DNA from: Spirochaetota bacterium | GTDB lineage: Bacteria; Spirochaetota; Spirochaetia; SPDA01; B32-G16 | Assembly: GCA_003645645.1 (NCBI GenBank) | Contig: QNBH01000007.1 | Coordinates: 1 to 44,044, forward strand | Direction of reading: 5' to 3' | Length of the DNA: 44,044 nt | Part shown: one piece after another, positions 1 through 8,863 of the stretch | How positions within the stretch are numbered: position 1 is the stretch's first letter | Layout: each line of letters begins with the position of its first letter | Notes under the pieces: generated by a model | Database searches by the model: none | Seen by the model: only the letters and a program-made list of their open reading frames with translations | Told to the model about the DNA's origin: nothing | Translations under genes and position numbers: made by a program

Positions 1-840
1 GTAAGCAACTATGTGGCCGCTCTTGATCACGGATTGAAACGGCTGGCCGAGGGATTTCCGCTATCACTGCGTCTGATAAAAGAGATGCACTCCATACTGC
101 TCGCCAAGGGTCGGGGCAGCAAACAGACACCGGGTGAGTTCCGCAGAACCCAAAACTGGATCGGCGGTACCCGGCCGGGCAACGCATCCTTTGTCCCTCC
201 CCCGGCCGAGCAGGTTATGGAGTGCATGGGCAAACTGGAGTTGTTTCTGCACGACCAGGCGGAACCGACCCCTGCGCTCCTCAAGGCAGCGCTTGCCCAT
301 GTGCAGTTCGAGACTATCCATCCACTTCTCGATGGCAACGGCCGTCTTGGTCGTCTGTTGATCACGCTACTGCTGTGCGAGCAAAAAGTGCTCCAGGAAC
401 CCATGCTCTACCTGAGCCTTTATTTCAAAACACACCGTCAGTATTACTACGAGCTACTCAATAATGTGCGTTTGACCGGAGACTGGGAAGCTTGGCTCGA
501 CTTCTTCGCGGAGGCGGTCATTGTCACCGCCGCTCAAGGGGTGGAAACAGCGCAGCAACTTATCGATCTGGCAAATAAAGATCGTGATGAAATCAGCAGC
601 CTCGGCCGGGCCGCACCCTCTGCCCTGCAAATTCATCGGGCCTTGATGGAACGCCCCATCACCACTTCCGGGTGGCTGGTGGAGAAAACAGGCATCACTG
701 CCGCAACGGTCAACAAGTGCCTGGTCCATCTGGAACGCCTGGGCATTGTCCAGGAACTGACTTCCCGCAGGCGTAACCGGCTTTTCAGCTATAGCGGATA
801 TGTGGGCATCATGAACCAAGGAACGGAACTGCCCGGATAG
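1..840 (+). CDS. Fic-domain protein (5' end outside window)
   Basis: Fic proteins usually transfer AMP from ATP to a hydroxyl side chain of a target protein. The frame is open from base 1, so the N-terminus lies upstream of the window. The Fic motif is seen as IHPLLDGNGRLGRLL (HxxxDGNGRxxR; the usual Phe two after His is Leu), preceded by the family-typical GEFRRTQNWIGG stretch. The last 80 or so residues look like a winged-helix DNA-binding domain (TAATVNKCLVHLERLGIV), as in the larger Fic/DOC proteins. The inhibitory helix cannot be judged because the N-terminus is missing. The gene is visibly GC-richer than everything from guaA onward and uses different codons, so horizontal acquisition is likely. 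The target is unknown. Confidence 0.88.
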   Translation, partial: VSNYVAALDHGLKRLAEGFPLSLRLIKEMHSILLAKGRGSKQTPGEFRRTQNWIGGTRPGNASFVPPPAEQVMECMGKLELFLHDQAEPTPALLKAALAHVQFETIHPLLDGNGRLGRLLITLLLCEQKVLQEPMLYLSLYFKTHRQYYYELLNNVRLTGDWEAWLDFFAEAVIVTAAQGVETAQQLIDLANKDRDEISSLGRAAPSALQIHRALMERPITTSGWLVEKTGITAATVNKCLVHLERLGIVQELTSRRRNRLFSYSGYVGIMNQGTELPG

Positions 841-873
841 CGTACCTGGATGTTTCTCGTCATCACATCAAGA

Positions 874-904
874 GGTGTGGCCAAGGGAATCGAACCCGCG
901 TCCA
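874..904 (-). other. tmRNA/tRNA-like 3' end fragment, candidate att site
   Basis: Read on the minus strand, this contains TGGACGCGGGTTCGATTCCC, a close match to the T-arm and 3' end of bacterial tmRNA (ssrA), followed by TTGGCCACACC. The T-stem is imperfect (GCGGG against CCCTT), there is no encoded CCA, and I see no tmRNA tag reading frame or acceptor 5' half nearby, so it is not a complete gene. The 3' end of ssrA is a common integrase target. Its place between a GC-rich Fic gene and the AT-rich core suggests a displaced or hybrid attachment site. That role is inference. Confidence 0.4.
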
Positions 905-1032
905 TTCTCTGTTTGGGGAAAATGTGGAGAAAAACATTTCCCGCGTAGGGACGCGGAGAAAGGCACTTGGAAGGCCTCAAGGCATTGTAAATAAAGGACT
1001 TTTGATGTGCTGGCGCTGGGGAGACTGAATTT
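905..1032. other. Structured intergenic stretch at the island edge
   Basis: No gene is supported here. It holds several short inverted repeats: CCGCGT AGGG ACGCGG at 941-956, an imperfect hairpin around 915-943 (GGGAAAATGT against ACATTTCCC), and a palindromic AGGCCT at about 972-977. Base composition is closer to the Fic gene than to guaA. It may be the non-coding end of the mobile element or a decayed RNA. Confidence 0.4.
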
Positions 1033-1055
1033 CTGGAAGGCGGCGAGCCCTCCAG
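1033..1055 (-). terminator. Hairpin just after guaA, possible terminator
   Basis: On the minus strand CTGGAGGGC TCGCC GCCTTCCAG can form a 9-bp stem (one G-T pair) with a 5-nt loop. It begins one base after the guaA stop codon. There is no clear T-run after it, so it may act by Rho-independent termination only weakly, or simply protect the 3' end of the purB-guaB-purA-guaA transcript. Confidence 0.4.
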
Positions 1056-1056
1056 A

Positions 1057-2604
1057 TTATTCCCATTCTATGGTTGAAGGGGGTTTGGTGGAGATATCGT
1101 ATACTACTCTTCCTACCTGGGGCACAGCATTGGTAATAAGGGATGCTATTTCTACCAACTGCTCCATTGGAAAGGGGAATACGCTTGCCGTCATACCATC
1201 TATTGAGTTTACAGCCCGGATTGCAAGGACCCAACCGTATTTTCGAATATCGCCGGCCACACCTACCGAGCGAACAGGAAGCAAGACACAGAATGCCTGC
1301 CAGATCTGGTTATAGAACCCCCTTCTTTTTAACTCTCCAATAAGAATCGCATCTGCTTCTTTAAGTATTTGGCACTTCTCTTCGGTGTCTTCTCCAGGAA
1401 TTCTTACGGCCAGTCCAGGCCCAGGAAAGGGATGGCGTTCTATTATTTCCCTTGAAATGCCCAGCTTTAGTCCGAGCCTTCTGACCTCATCTTTATACAA
1501 TATTTCCAGAGGTTCGATTATACTACCTTCCTCTCTCTTTTTTTCCACGAGAGGGGATCTAACATTATGGTGTGATTTAATGATGGTGGCTTTCTGCCCT
1601 ACCCCTTTGCCCGATTCTATAAGATCTGTATAGAGGGTTCCCTGGGCAAGCATAGCATCTTCAAGCCTCCTTTTCTTTACCTCCTCTTCCTGTACTTTTA
1701 TAAAAAGATCACCGATAGTGTTTCTTTTCTTTTCAGGTTCCGATATACCCTTAAGAGCTTCTAAAAATCTCCGGGATGAATCGACCAAATAAAGATTTTT
1801 CGCTCCCAGTGCGAGGAGATTTTTCTTAACTTCTCCGGATTCTCCCTTTCGCATTAGTCCAGTATCGATATACAACAGATGTATCCGATCAGCGGGAAGA
1901 GCTTTCAGAAGAAGGCCGGCCGTAACCGTGGAATCAACTCCCCCCGAAACCAGGGACAGCACCTTTCTCTTTCCAGCCTTTCTCTTTATTTTGATCATTG
2001 TATCGTTAATATATGAATCGAGATTCCACTCCCTTCTGGCTCCGCAAATAGCGAATACAAAGTTGCTTAAAATTTTCTCCCCATATTCGCAGTGAGTAAC
2101 TTCAGGATGAAACTGTAGTCCGTATATCTTCTTCTCCCTGTTTCCTACAACAGCCGGACATCGCTCTGAACGTGCGAAAACAAAAAAGTCCTTCGGTATC
2201 TTTACAATACTGTCTCCGTGGCTCATCCAGGAGATAAATCCGTCCGGAACATCTTCAAGTATTATTGTTTTTTTACAGCTATAAATGGGAGCCCTCCCGT
2301 ACTCTTTATGTTCCAGACACTTTACCTCACCGCCATAGTGTCGGATAATACAGTGAAGACCGTAACAAATTCCAAGCAAAGGTAATCCAAGTTCATATAT
2401 TCCTGGATCGGGAAGGGGTGCTCCTTCCTGATAAACAGAATAAGGAGATCCGGAAAATACCAATCCTCTTACATCCTCAAGAGATAAATCTCCTGCCGAC
2501 ACATCTCCCGGAATAACCTCTGAGAAGACTCCCAGATCTCTGATCCTTCGTGAAATTAACTGCGTGGTCTGGCTTCCGAAATCTAAAATCAGTACTTTAT
2601 CCAC
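1057..2604 (-). CDS. guaA: GMP synthase (glutamine-hydrolysing)
   Basis: Converts XMP to GMP using ATP and glutamine-derived ammonia; the last step of the GMP branch, in the cytoplasm. The 515 residues match the usual length. The N-terminal class I glutamine amidotransferase domain (about 1-190) has the triad Cys80 (GICYGLHCI), His166 and Glu168 (LQFHPEVTH). The ATP pyrophosphatase domain follows with the PP-loop SGGVDS at 220-225, and the C-terminal dimerisation domain ends PPSTIEWE. The start is GTG, inside the end of purA (16-base overlap), with a purine-rich GAAGAGAG just upstream, so translation is probably coupled to purA. It is the last gene of the purine branch operon. Confidence 0.97.
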   Translation of the reverse strand: MDKVLILDFGSQTTQLISRRIRDLGVFSEVIPGDVSAGDLSLEDVRGLVFSGSPYSVYQEGAPLPDPGIYELGLPLLGICYGLHCIIRHYGGEVKCLEHKEYGRAPIYSCKKTIILEDVPDGFISWMSHGDSIVKIPKDFFVFARSERCPAVVGNREKKIYGLQFHPEVTHCEYGEKILSNFVFAICGARREWNLDSYINDTMIKIKRKAGKRKVLSLVSGGVDSTVTAGLLLKALPADRIHLLYIDTGLMRKGESGEVKKNLLALGAKNLYLVDSSRRFLEALKGISEPEKKRNTIGDLFIKVQEEEVKKRRLEDAMLAQGTLYTDLIESGKGVGQKATIIKSHHNVRSPLVEKKREEGSIIEPLEILYKDEVRRLGLKLGISREIIERHPFPGPGLAVRIPGEDTEEKCQILKEADAILIGELKRRGFYNQIWQAFCVLLPVRSVGVAGDIRKYGWVLAIRAVNSIDGMTASVFPFPMEQLVEIASLITNAVPQVGRVVYDISTKPPSTIEWE

Positions 2605-3818
2605 ATCTCTCTTCTAAGTATTGTTTGTTTTCTCTCATATCCAACAGAAATTATATCAACCGGTGTGCCTGTGAACTCTTCGATAAACTCTATGTATTTC
2701 CGAGCTTTCCGGGGAAGTTCGTCAAAACTCCTGCAACTGCCAATAGCAGTTTTCCATCCCTTGAAAGTAATCAGAACAGGAGTTGCCTTGTTTAAAACTT
2801 CAAGAGAGGCCGGAAATTCCTCCACTTTTTTCCCTTGATATTCGTATGCGACACATGCCTTAAGTTCGTCCATTTCATCGTACACATCGAGATGAGTAAG
2901 AGCCAGAGAATCGATACAGTTTGTTCTGCAGGCATACCTGAGTGCAACCATGTCGAGATATCCGCATCTTCTGGGCCGACCGGTGGTAACGCCGTACTCC
3001 CTTCCCTTCTCTCGAATCTTCTCCTCAAGTTGTCCATCCCTTTCCTTTTTAAACTCCGTGGGGAACGGGCCGTTTCCTACCCGTGTGGAATAGGCTTTAC
3101 AAACCCCGATTATCCGGTCAATGGATTTCGGGCCGATACCACTCCCCTGGGAAGCACCCGCAGCAGATGAGTAACCCGAAGAAACATAGGGATATGTCCC
3201 CAGATCGGGGTCCAGCAGAACTCCCTGCGCTCCCTCGAAAAGAATATTTTTTTGCATATTCTTAAAAAGATAGGAAGAGGTATCTATGGTCATCTCTGAG
3301 ATTCTATCGATATAACCGGAAATAAAACTACTATCCTCATGGTTGAGTTCCTTTAACAAAGATCGATCCAAAACATCGACCACACGCACACCATCCCGTT
3401 GAGCTTTCATGGCGTAGGTTACTCCGATACCTCTTCCGGTTGTTCCTATTGGTCTTTTTCTCTTTGCATCCATCTCCATGTCAATCTTTTTGTACTGGGG
3501 AAGAGTTATGTGAGCTCTGTCCGAAATTAAAACCCTTCCCTTCCACCGAACATCCATCTTCTCCAGCATGTTTAATTCGTTAAAAAGGGCTTCGGGATCT
3601 ATGACCATCCCAATGCCAAGTACCACAATTTTATCGGGATAGATAATTCCAGAGGGGACAAGATGGAGTTTATAGGTGGTATCATCGGTTACAACCGTGT
3701 GTCCAGCATTTGCACCACCTGAATAGCGAACCACAATATCTGCTTCCCTTGCCAGATAATCTACTATTTTGCCTTTCCCTTCATCACCCCATTGTGCTCC
3801 TATTACTACAAGATTCAT
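2589..3818 (-). CDS. purA: Adenylosuccinate synthetase
   Basis: Joins IMP and aspartate with GTP to make adenylosuccinate, the first step from IMP to AMP. The 409 residues are slightly shorter than the roughly 430 of many homologues. The N-terminal phosphate loop GDEGKGK is at 11-17 and the catalytic His40 lies in NAGHTVV. The family signature around VTTGRPRRCGYLD is present. The ATG start has AGAGGT five bases upstream. It lies between guaB (87 bases upstream) and guaA (16-base overlap). Together with purB and guaBA it places both exits from IMP under one transcript. Confidence 0.97.
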   Translation of the reverse strand: MNLVVIGAQWGDEGKGKIVDYLAREADIVVRYSGGANAGHTVVTDDTTYKLHLVPSGIIYPDKIVVLGIGMVIDPEALFNELNMLEKMDVRWKGRVLISDRAHITLPQYKKIDMEMDAKRKRPIGTTGRGIGVTYAMKAQRDGVRVVDVLDRSLLKELNHEDSSFISGYIDRISEMTIDTSSYLFKNMQKNILFEGAQGVLLDPDLGTYPYVSSGYSSAAGASQGSGIGPKSIDRIIGVCKAYSTRVGNGPFPTEFKKERDGQLEEKIREKGREYGVTTGRPRRCGYLDMVALRYACRTNCIDSLALTHLDVYDEMDELKACVAYEYQGKKVEEFPASLEVLNKATPVLITFKGWKTAIGSCRSFDELPRKARKYIEFIEEFTGTPVDIISVGYERKQTILRREMWIKY

Positions 3819-3905
3819 TGTTTACCTCTGATATTAAAATCTATTATTTACATTCCTCTTTAGAAGAACAACAAAGTACAAAACGTAATTCTTACATAGA
3901 AAGAG

Positions 3906-5345
3906 CTAATATCTGGAATAATTCGGGGCTTCTTTTAATATTTGCACATCATGAACGTGGCTCTCCCTGAGTCCGGCGGGGGAGATTCTGGCAAACCTCC
4001 TGTATTTTCTCAATTCTGCTATATTTTTACATCCGCAGTAGGCCATTCCCTTTTTTAGTCCTGTTACCAGTTGTCTTACAAAAGGTTTTAGCTCTCCCCT
4101 GTAGGGTATTCTTCCTTCGATTCCTTCTGGAACCGGCTCTTCATCTTCATTTACCAGGTATCGATCGGCCGAACCCTCTTTTATCGCTCCGATTGATCCC
4201 ATTCCACGGTACTCCTTAAACATCCGTCCTTCATAGATGATTTCCTTCCCCGGTGCTTCTTTTAAACCTGCGAAGAGGTTTCCTATCATTACTGTATTAG
4301 CACCAGCAGCTATTGCCTTTGTTATATCACCGGAAAACTTTATCCCGCCATCTGCAATAAGGGGAATCGAGCTCTTCTCCGCTTCTTCGGCACACCATAA
4401 TACTGCAGAAAATTGCGGAACACCTATTCCCGCCACAATACGGGTGGTACAGATCGAACCGGGTCCTATACCGACTTTAACAGCATCCGCTCCAGCATCG
4501 ATCAGCCTTTTTGTTCCTTCTCTGGTTGCAACATTCCCTGCAATTACCGGAATGTTCCACCTATTCTTGAGATTTTTAATACAATCGATGACACCTTTGG
4601 AATCTCCGTGGGCCATATCGACCACTACAAAGTCAACTTTCTGTGCCTCCAGCAGAGGCATTCTATGCTCGAAATCAAAGGGAGAGATTGCAGCACCAAC
4701 AACTAGTCTTCCCATTTTATCTGTAGTTGCTTTAGGATTCAATCTGAGTTTTTCCATGTCCTTAACAGTAATCAATCCTATCAACTTGCCATCTCTATCC
4801 ACTACCGGAAGTTTCTCTATCTTATGGGTATCGAATTTCTCCTGGGCACTTTCGATTGTGGGGGTTCCTCGTTCTACTATCGGATCTGGAGTCATAACAT
4901 CCTTTACAAAAAGAGAATTATCCCTGCAAAATCGAAGATCTCTTCCTGTGATTATGCCGCAGAGTTTTCCTCCCTCATCTATCACAGGAAGACCGGAAAC
5001 ATTGTACTTCTCCATGATCTCCTTTACATGTTTTACTGTCTTGTTCATATCAACAATAACGGGTGACTCTATAATCCAGTTTAAGTATCGTTTTACATTG
5101 CCCACCTGCTCAGCCTGTTTTTCAGGTGAAAGATTTCTGTGAATTACTCCCACACCTCCCTCAAGAGCAAGAGAAATGGCAAGTTCCTGCTCGGTAACCG
5201 TATCCATAGCGGCAGAGACAACCGGTATACTTAATCTTATTTCGCCTGCAAGGGTGGTTGAAACATCTATCTCCCCTGGTATTACTTCCGAATAGGAAGG
5301 AATTAAAAGAATATCATCGTAACTAAGTGTCTCTTCCACTTTCAA
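3906..5345 (-). CDS. guaB: IMP dehydrogenase
   Basis: Oxidises IMP to XMP with NAD+, the committed step to GMP. The 479 residues have a TIM barrel interrupted by two CBS domains (about 94-205), which in this family bind adenine or guanine nucleotides and tune activity. The active-site Cys299 is in GPGSICTTR. The mobile flap carries [11 protein letters not shown], where RIPYRG replaces the more common RVPYKG. The start is TTG, not ATG: TTG overlaps the purB TGA stop as TTGA, and AAGGAAGG lies seven to eight bases upstream, so the start is well supported. The product supplies XMP to guaA in the same operon. Confidence 0.97.
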   Translation of the reverse strand: MKVEETLSYDDILLIPSYSEVIPGEIDVSTTLAGEIRLSIPVVSAAMDTVTEQELAISLALEGGVGVIHRNLSPEKQAEQVGNVKRYLNWIIESPVIVDMNKTVKHVKEIMEKYNVSGLPVIDEGGKLCGIITGRDLRFCRDNSLFVKDVMTPDPIVERGTPTIESAQEKFDTHKIEKLPVVDRDGKLIGLITVKDMEKLRLNPKATTDKMGRLVVGAAISPFDFEHRMPLLEAQKVDFVVVDMAHGDSKGVIDCIKNLKNRWNIPVIAGNVATREGTKRLIDAGADAVKVGIGPGSICTTRIVAGIGVPQFSAVLWCAEEAEKSSIPLIADGGIKFSGDITKAIAAGANTVMIGNLFAGLKEAPGKEIIYEGRMFKEYRGMGSIGAIKEGSADRYLVNEDEEPVPEGIEGRIPYRGELKPFVRQLVTGLKKGMAYCGCKNIAELRKYRRFARISPAGLRESHVHDVQILKEAPNYSRY

Positions 5346-6772
5346 CCGATTGCCTTCCTTATTCGTTTTATCTCTCCCTTATATTTTTCTGCTATAATCA
5401 ACGCTATCTCCTTTGCTTTTCCTGCGTAATTTTCAGGAGTCTCGAAAAATTCTGAAGAACTCATACCTGTTGTCTTTTTCAGCTGAGCGGTTATGATGTT
5501 CCATAGTTCTCGGTCTTTTTGTATTAATTCCAATAATGGCTTTTTTTTGCTTTCACATTCCAGAGTAAATCTTCTGATACGTTCATGGGCATTACTATCT
5601 CCGGAAGCAGAAAGAAGAATGTATGCAGGCTCTGCAAAAAGCAAGTCGCCGCTTTTCTTTAAGTTTTCTTTAAGTCGATCATGATCCACAACCAGATGTG
5701 TAACCACCTGTTTCATTCTGGCTACAGCTTCGGTGAATCCTGCTAGATAATCGGCTATAAATCGTAAAGAAGCAGAGTTTGTGAGATCTCTTTGGTGTTC
5801 TGAGATCTGATCCATAAAAAAAGATATAACTCTTGGAGAGAAAGCCTTCCACATGCTTTTTACATGTTCACTGTTCCACGGATTTCTCTTCTGAGGCATG
5901 GTTGAGGATCCAACCTGCTTTTCTGAAAAAGACTCCCGTACTTCTCCTATTTCTGAACGTTGCAGATGCCTTAAGTCGTCTGCAAGATTTGCTATTATCC
6001 CAAAAGCTACATTAATTTCGAGAAGAACACGCAAAAAATATTCCGGCTCTACGATCTGTGTTGAATGTTCCGATGGTTTTAGACCGAGTGAAAAGAGAAA
6101 CTTCTCTTCCAGTTTAACAGGATCGGAGACTATCAAACTTGTTGCGTTGAAAGCACCAACGGCCCCAGAAAGTTTCCCTCTCAATTCCGAAGAAAGCTCT
6201 TCTATCAATGAAATAGATTTTCCCAGACGAGATACATACTCAGCCATGGCAAAGCCAAATGTTATTGGCACTGCATGTTGGCCGTGAGTTCTTCCTGCCT
6301 GAAAGCTGTTAGCTTCCTTTTCGGTGATTAGTACCATAGCCTCGAGTAAATCCAGAAGAAGGGGGATTATTACATTACGAACTACACCCTTTAACCGCAT
6401 TGATGCAGCGGTATCCATAATATCTGCTGAAGTAGCACCAAGATGGACATAGGGACGAAGTGGCTCGGGAACAGATTTCTTTAAAACATTTACAAGCGCT
6501 CTTATATTGTGATGTATTTTCTCTTCTTCTTTATATATTTCTATACAGGTTATGTTTTCTTCTATTTTTTGAAGTTGGGATCGATAACTACCCAGTTTGT
6601 CTTCAAAGAAAGAAATAAGTGTATCCAGTAAAGCTATTTCTACTTTAATGCAGTAGCGAATACCTGCTTCCTCGCTCAGATAGTCCGAAAGCCTCTCAAA
6701 AATCTGTCTGTTGGACAGGTAGTAACGGTGATCCAGGGGAGAAATATTCTTAAAAATATTTCTTGTTTCCAT
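5342..6772 (-). CDS. purB: Adenylosuccinate lyase
   Basis: Cleaves adenylosuccinate to AMP and fumarate, and SAICAR to AICAR, so it serves both AMP formation and IMP synthesis. It has 476 residues. The fumarase/aspartase superfamily signature SSTMPQKRNP is at about 289-298, and the GRTHGQHAVP loop at 160-169 carries catalytic-site histidines. It is the first gene of the operon with guaB, purA and guaA. A TTGACA/TAATAT promoter lies so close that the predicted mRNA would begin at or next to the ATG, and no strong ribosome-binding site is visible, so it may be translated from a leaderless message. Confidence 0.97.
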   Translation of the reverse strand: METRNIFKNISPLDHRYYLSNRQIFERLSDYLSEEAGIRYCIKVEIALLDTLISFFEDKLGSYRSQLQKIEENITCIEIYKEEEKIHHNIRALVNVLKKSVPEPLRPYVHLGATSADIMDTAASMRLKGVVRNVIIPLLLDLLEAMVLITEKEANSFQAGRTHGQHAVPITFGFAMAEYVSRLGKSISLIEELSSELRGKLSGAVGAFNATSLIVSDPVKLEEKFLFSLGLKPSEHSTQIVEPEYFLRVLLEINVAFGIIANLADDLRHLQRSEIGEVRESFSEKQVGSSTMPQKRNPWNSEHVKSMWKAFSPRVISFFMDQISEHQRDLTNSASLRFIADYLAGFTEAVARMKQVVTHLVVDHDRLKENLKKSGDLLFAEPAYILLSASGDSNAHERIRRFTLECESKKKPLLELIQKDRELWNIITAQLKKTTGMSSSEFFETPENYAGKAKEIALIIAEKYKGEIKRIRKAIG

Positions 6773-6778
6773 ACCTGA

Positions 6779-6806
6779 ATATTACAGAATTTGCTCTTTT
6801 TGTCAA
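6779..6806 (-). promoter_or_regulatory. Sigma-70-type promoter of the purB operon
   Basis: On the minus strand TTGACA (6801-6806) and TAATAT (6779-6784) are separated by 16 bases. Seven bases beyond the -10 box is the purB ATG (6772), so initiation here would give a leaderless or nearly leaderless transcript. Confidence 0.6.
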
Positions 6807-6829
6807 AGATATTTCGGGCTTAAACACTC

Positions 6830-6898
6830 CGAATTAGGTGTCTTTCGGTTCTCTTACCTGGATGTATACACTCTCAGTTTAAAAACTTGCCTAATTCG
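6830..6898. promoter_or_regulatory. Inverted repeat in the divergent purB/TPR spacer
   Basis: CGAATTAGG (6830-6838) and its exact reverse complement CCTAATTCG (6890-6898) flank 51 bases between the two divergent genes. One arm is about 23 bases upstream of the purB -35 box; the other touches the likely promoter region of the TPR gene (TAAAAT at about 6899). It could be a paired operator. No regulator is identified. Confidence 0.35.
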
Positions 6899-6923
6899 AT
6901 AAAATAGGGTTACAATTCAAAAT

Positions 6924-8819
6924 ATGTTTCAGAGAGTGTTCGAAGAAGCAATGTTAGCAGGAGAGAAACGGGACTATCAAAGAGCAGTATCGTTGCTTAC
7001 CAGAATTTTGAGCGAAACCGATGCTTACCCTCAAGCCTATCTCTATCTTGGCAGAAGTTATCATGCTTTAGGTAGATTTGAAAAGGCTATTCAAGTGTAC
7101 CGTCACTTTCTTCAATTAAAACCAGAAATGAGTTCAGGCTATTTTTTCACAGGTAGATCTTACCTTGCTCTGGAACTTCCCGAAAAAGCCGTACCCTATC
7201 TTAAAAAAGCTCTTGAGCTGGAACCCGAAGATATTCGTATTCTCAGCCTGTTGGGCATTGCCTTTTTAAAACTCAAGAGACCGGATTTCGCCCTCAAATA
7301 CCTGGAGGAAGCGATCAGGATTGAGCCTTCAAATCAAAAGCTATTCACAGCATATATCAATGCCATAACTGTCCAGGCAGTTAAAAAATTTCATGAAGGT
7401 GATCTGTTATCTTCAAGGGAGATGCTTAACTTTGTACTTGCCATGGGCAATAGAAATATTCTGCCTCATGTTTATTTGGCCTCCATAGAAAAGGAATTGG
7501 GCAATTTTGAGAAAGCTCTCAATCATTATAACCACGCAATTACCCTATCTCCCGATGATCCTCTACTCAAAGTACGTAGACTGGCTTTGCTCATCCACAC
7601 AGGACGAACCGAGGAAGCAGCGAGAGAGATACATTTTTTACGCAGTTCTCTGCCCGGTTTCAAAGATTATTCTATAAAGCCTGAAGGAATTAACCGCTAT
7701 CTGGCCGTTCAATTTTTTAAACAGAAGGAGTATGCAAAGGCTGTTTATCATGCCCGTTCTGTGCTTAAAAATAACCCCAAAGACACGGGAATGCGTGTCC
7801 TGATGGGAGAAGCGTACAGAATCCTTGGTTCATATTCAAAGGCTATAAACCATTTCATGCGTGCGGTTGAACTTGATAAAAACAATACCGGTCCAAGATA
7901 CGGACTTGCAATGATACTGTGGGAGCAGGGGAAATATCGGGAAATGCTTTCTGAACTGTATAAAATAGAGAGGATCGATCCTTCCGATCGGCTGTGCGCC
8001 TACTATTCCATTTTGTGCAAATGTAAACTCGGCTATCCCACAGATATGACGATACCCGCATTACAAAGTGCAATACGAGAATGGGGTCCCGATCCCTACC
8101 TCTTCAATGCCCTGGGAGAAGAATATATCAAGGGTGGGAGATTTGAACTGGCAGAGAAATGGTTTCAAAAATCAATTAAATTACATCCATCACACAGCTC
8201 ACCCTACATTGGTCTTATAAAAGTATATTCCAATTTGAATAAGCAAGGTGATGCATTATGTGCATATAAGAACTATCTCAAACTTTTCCCTGCAGACATC
8301 ATGATAAGAAAAGAGTTTATCCATAAATTGGTGGAACTAAATCATTACCAGGAAGCTATTGACGAGATAATTAAGTTTATTACCCTTACGCAGGCTGATA
8401 AAAATACCCGTAAATTGCTTGCATATTGTTACAGAAAAACAGGAGGGTTTCGTGATGCAGCCATTATCTATAAGAAGCTTTTAAAGGAAGAACCTGAAAA
8501 TCGTGAATATTTAACCGCTCTCGTACACTGTCTTTATCACAGCGGAGAAATCAAATATGCATCTGAGCTTCTGGAAAAGGCACTTTCCTTTGTAAAACCC
8601 ACTGCATCTCTTCTTCTGACTCTGGGAGTTCTTCACTATAGACTGGGTGAAGAAGATAGAGCTCTTTCCGTATTCAGGGATGTATTGACAGTCTCGGGAG
8701 AAAATTGGCGTGCATATAAAAATATAGGTATTATCTATAAAAATAGAGGTGTTACCGGGCTGGCAGATAGATTTCTCACACGTGCAAAAAGATTGCGTAA
8801 AACCGGAGTCCAGGGTTGA
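6924..8819 (+). CDS. Tetratricopeptide-repeat protein
   Basis: 631 residues made almost wholly of TPR motifs, helical hairpins of about 34 residues. Repeats are plain at residues 17-155 (AYLYLGRSYHALGRFEKAI, GYFFTGRSYLALELPEKAV) and recur to the C-terminus (TLGVLHYRLGEEDRALSVF). No signal peptide or membrane segment is seen, so it is probably a cytoplasmic scaffold for protein contacts. The first ATG has only an AGGG 14 bases upstream; a second ATG at residue 10 is possible. It is divergent from purB and followed after 44 bases by the 181-residue gene, probably co-transcribed. The specific function is unknown. Confidence 0.85.
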   Translation: MFQRVFEEAMLAGEKRDYQRAVSLLTRILSETDAYPQAYLYLGRSYHALGRFEKAIQVYRHFLQLKPEMSSGYFFTGRSYLALELPEKAVPYLKKALELEPEDIRILSLLGIAFLKLKRPDFALKYLEEAIRIEPSNQKLFTAYINAITVQAVKKFHEGDLLSSREMLNFVLAMGNRNILPHVYLASIEKELGNFEKALNHYNHAITLSPDDPLLKVRRLALLIHTGRTEEAAREIHFLRSSLPGFKDYSIKPEGINRYLAVQFFKQKEYAKAVYHARSVLKNNPKDTGMRVLMGEAYRILGSYSKAINHFMRAVELDKNNTGPRYGLAMILWEQGKYREMLSELYKIERIDPSDRLCAYYSILCKCKLGYPTDMTIPALQSAIREWGPDPYLFNALGEEYIKGGRFELAEKWFQKSIKLHPSHSSPYIGLIKVYSNLNKQGDALCAYKNYLKLFPADIMIRKEFIHKLVELNHYQEAIDEIIKFITLTQADKNTRKLLAYCYRKTGGFRDAAIIYKKLLKEEPENREYLTALVHCLYHSGEIKYASELLEKALSFVKPTASLLLTLGVLHYRLGEEDRALSVFRDVLTVSGENWRAYKNIGIIYKNRGVTGLADRFLTRAKRLRKTGVQG

Positions 8820-8863
8820 TATTTGGTCTTCATTCTTATACTATCAATTAGGAGGAAAATAGT

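Noticed and set aside
874-1032. A complete tmRNA or tRNA gene
   Set aside because: Only the T-arm-like part is recognisable; the 5' acceptor half, tag reading frame and matching T-stem are missing.
4237-5142. 301-codon plus-strand frame opposite guaB
   Set aside because: It is fully antisense to a well-conserved guaB, and its Ser/Pro/Thr-rich composition is what reverse reading of guaB codons gives.
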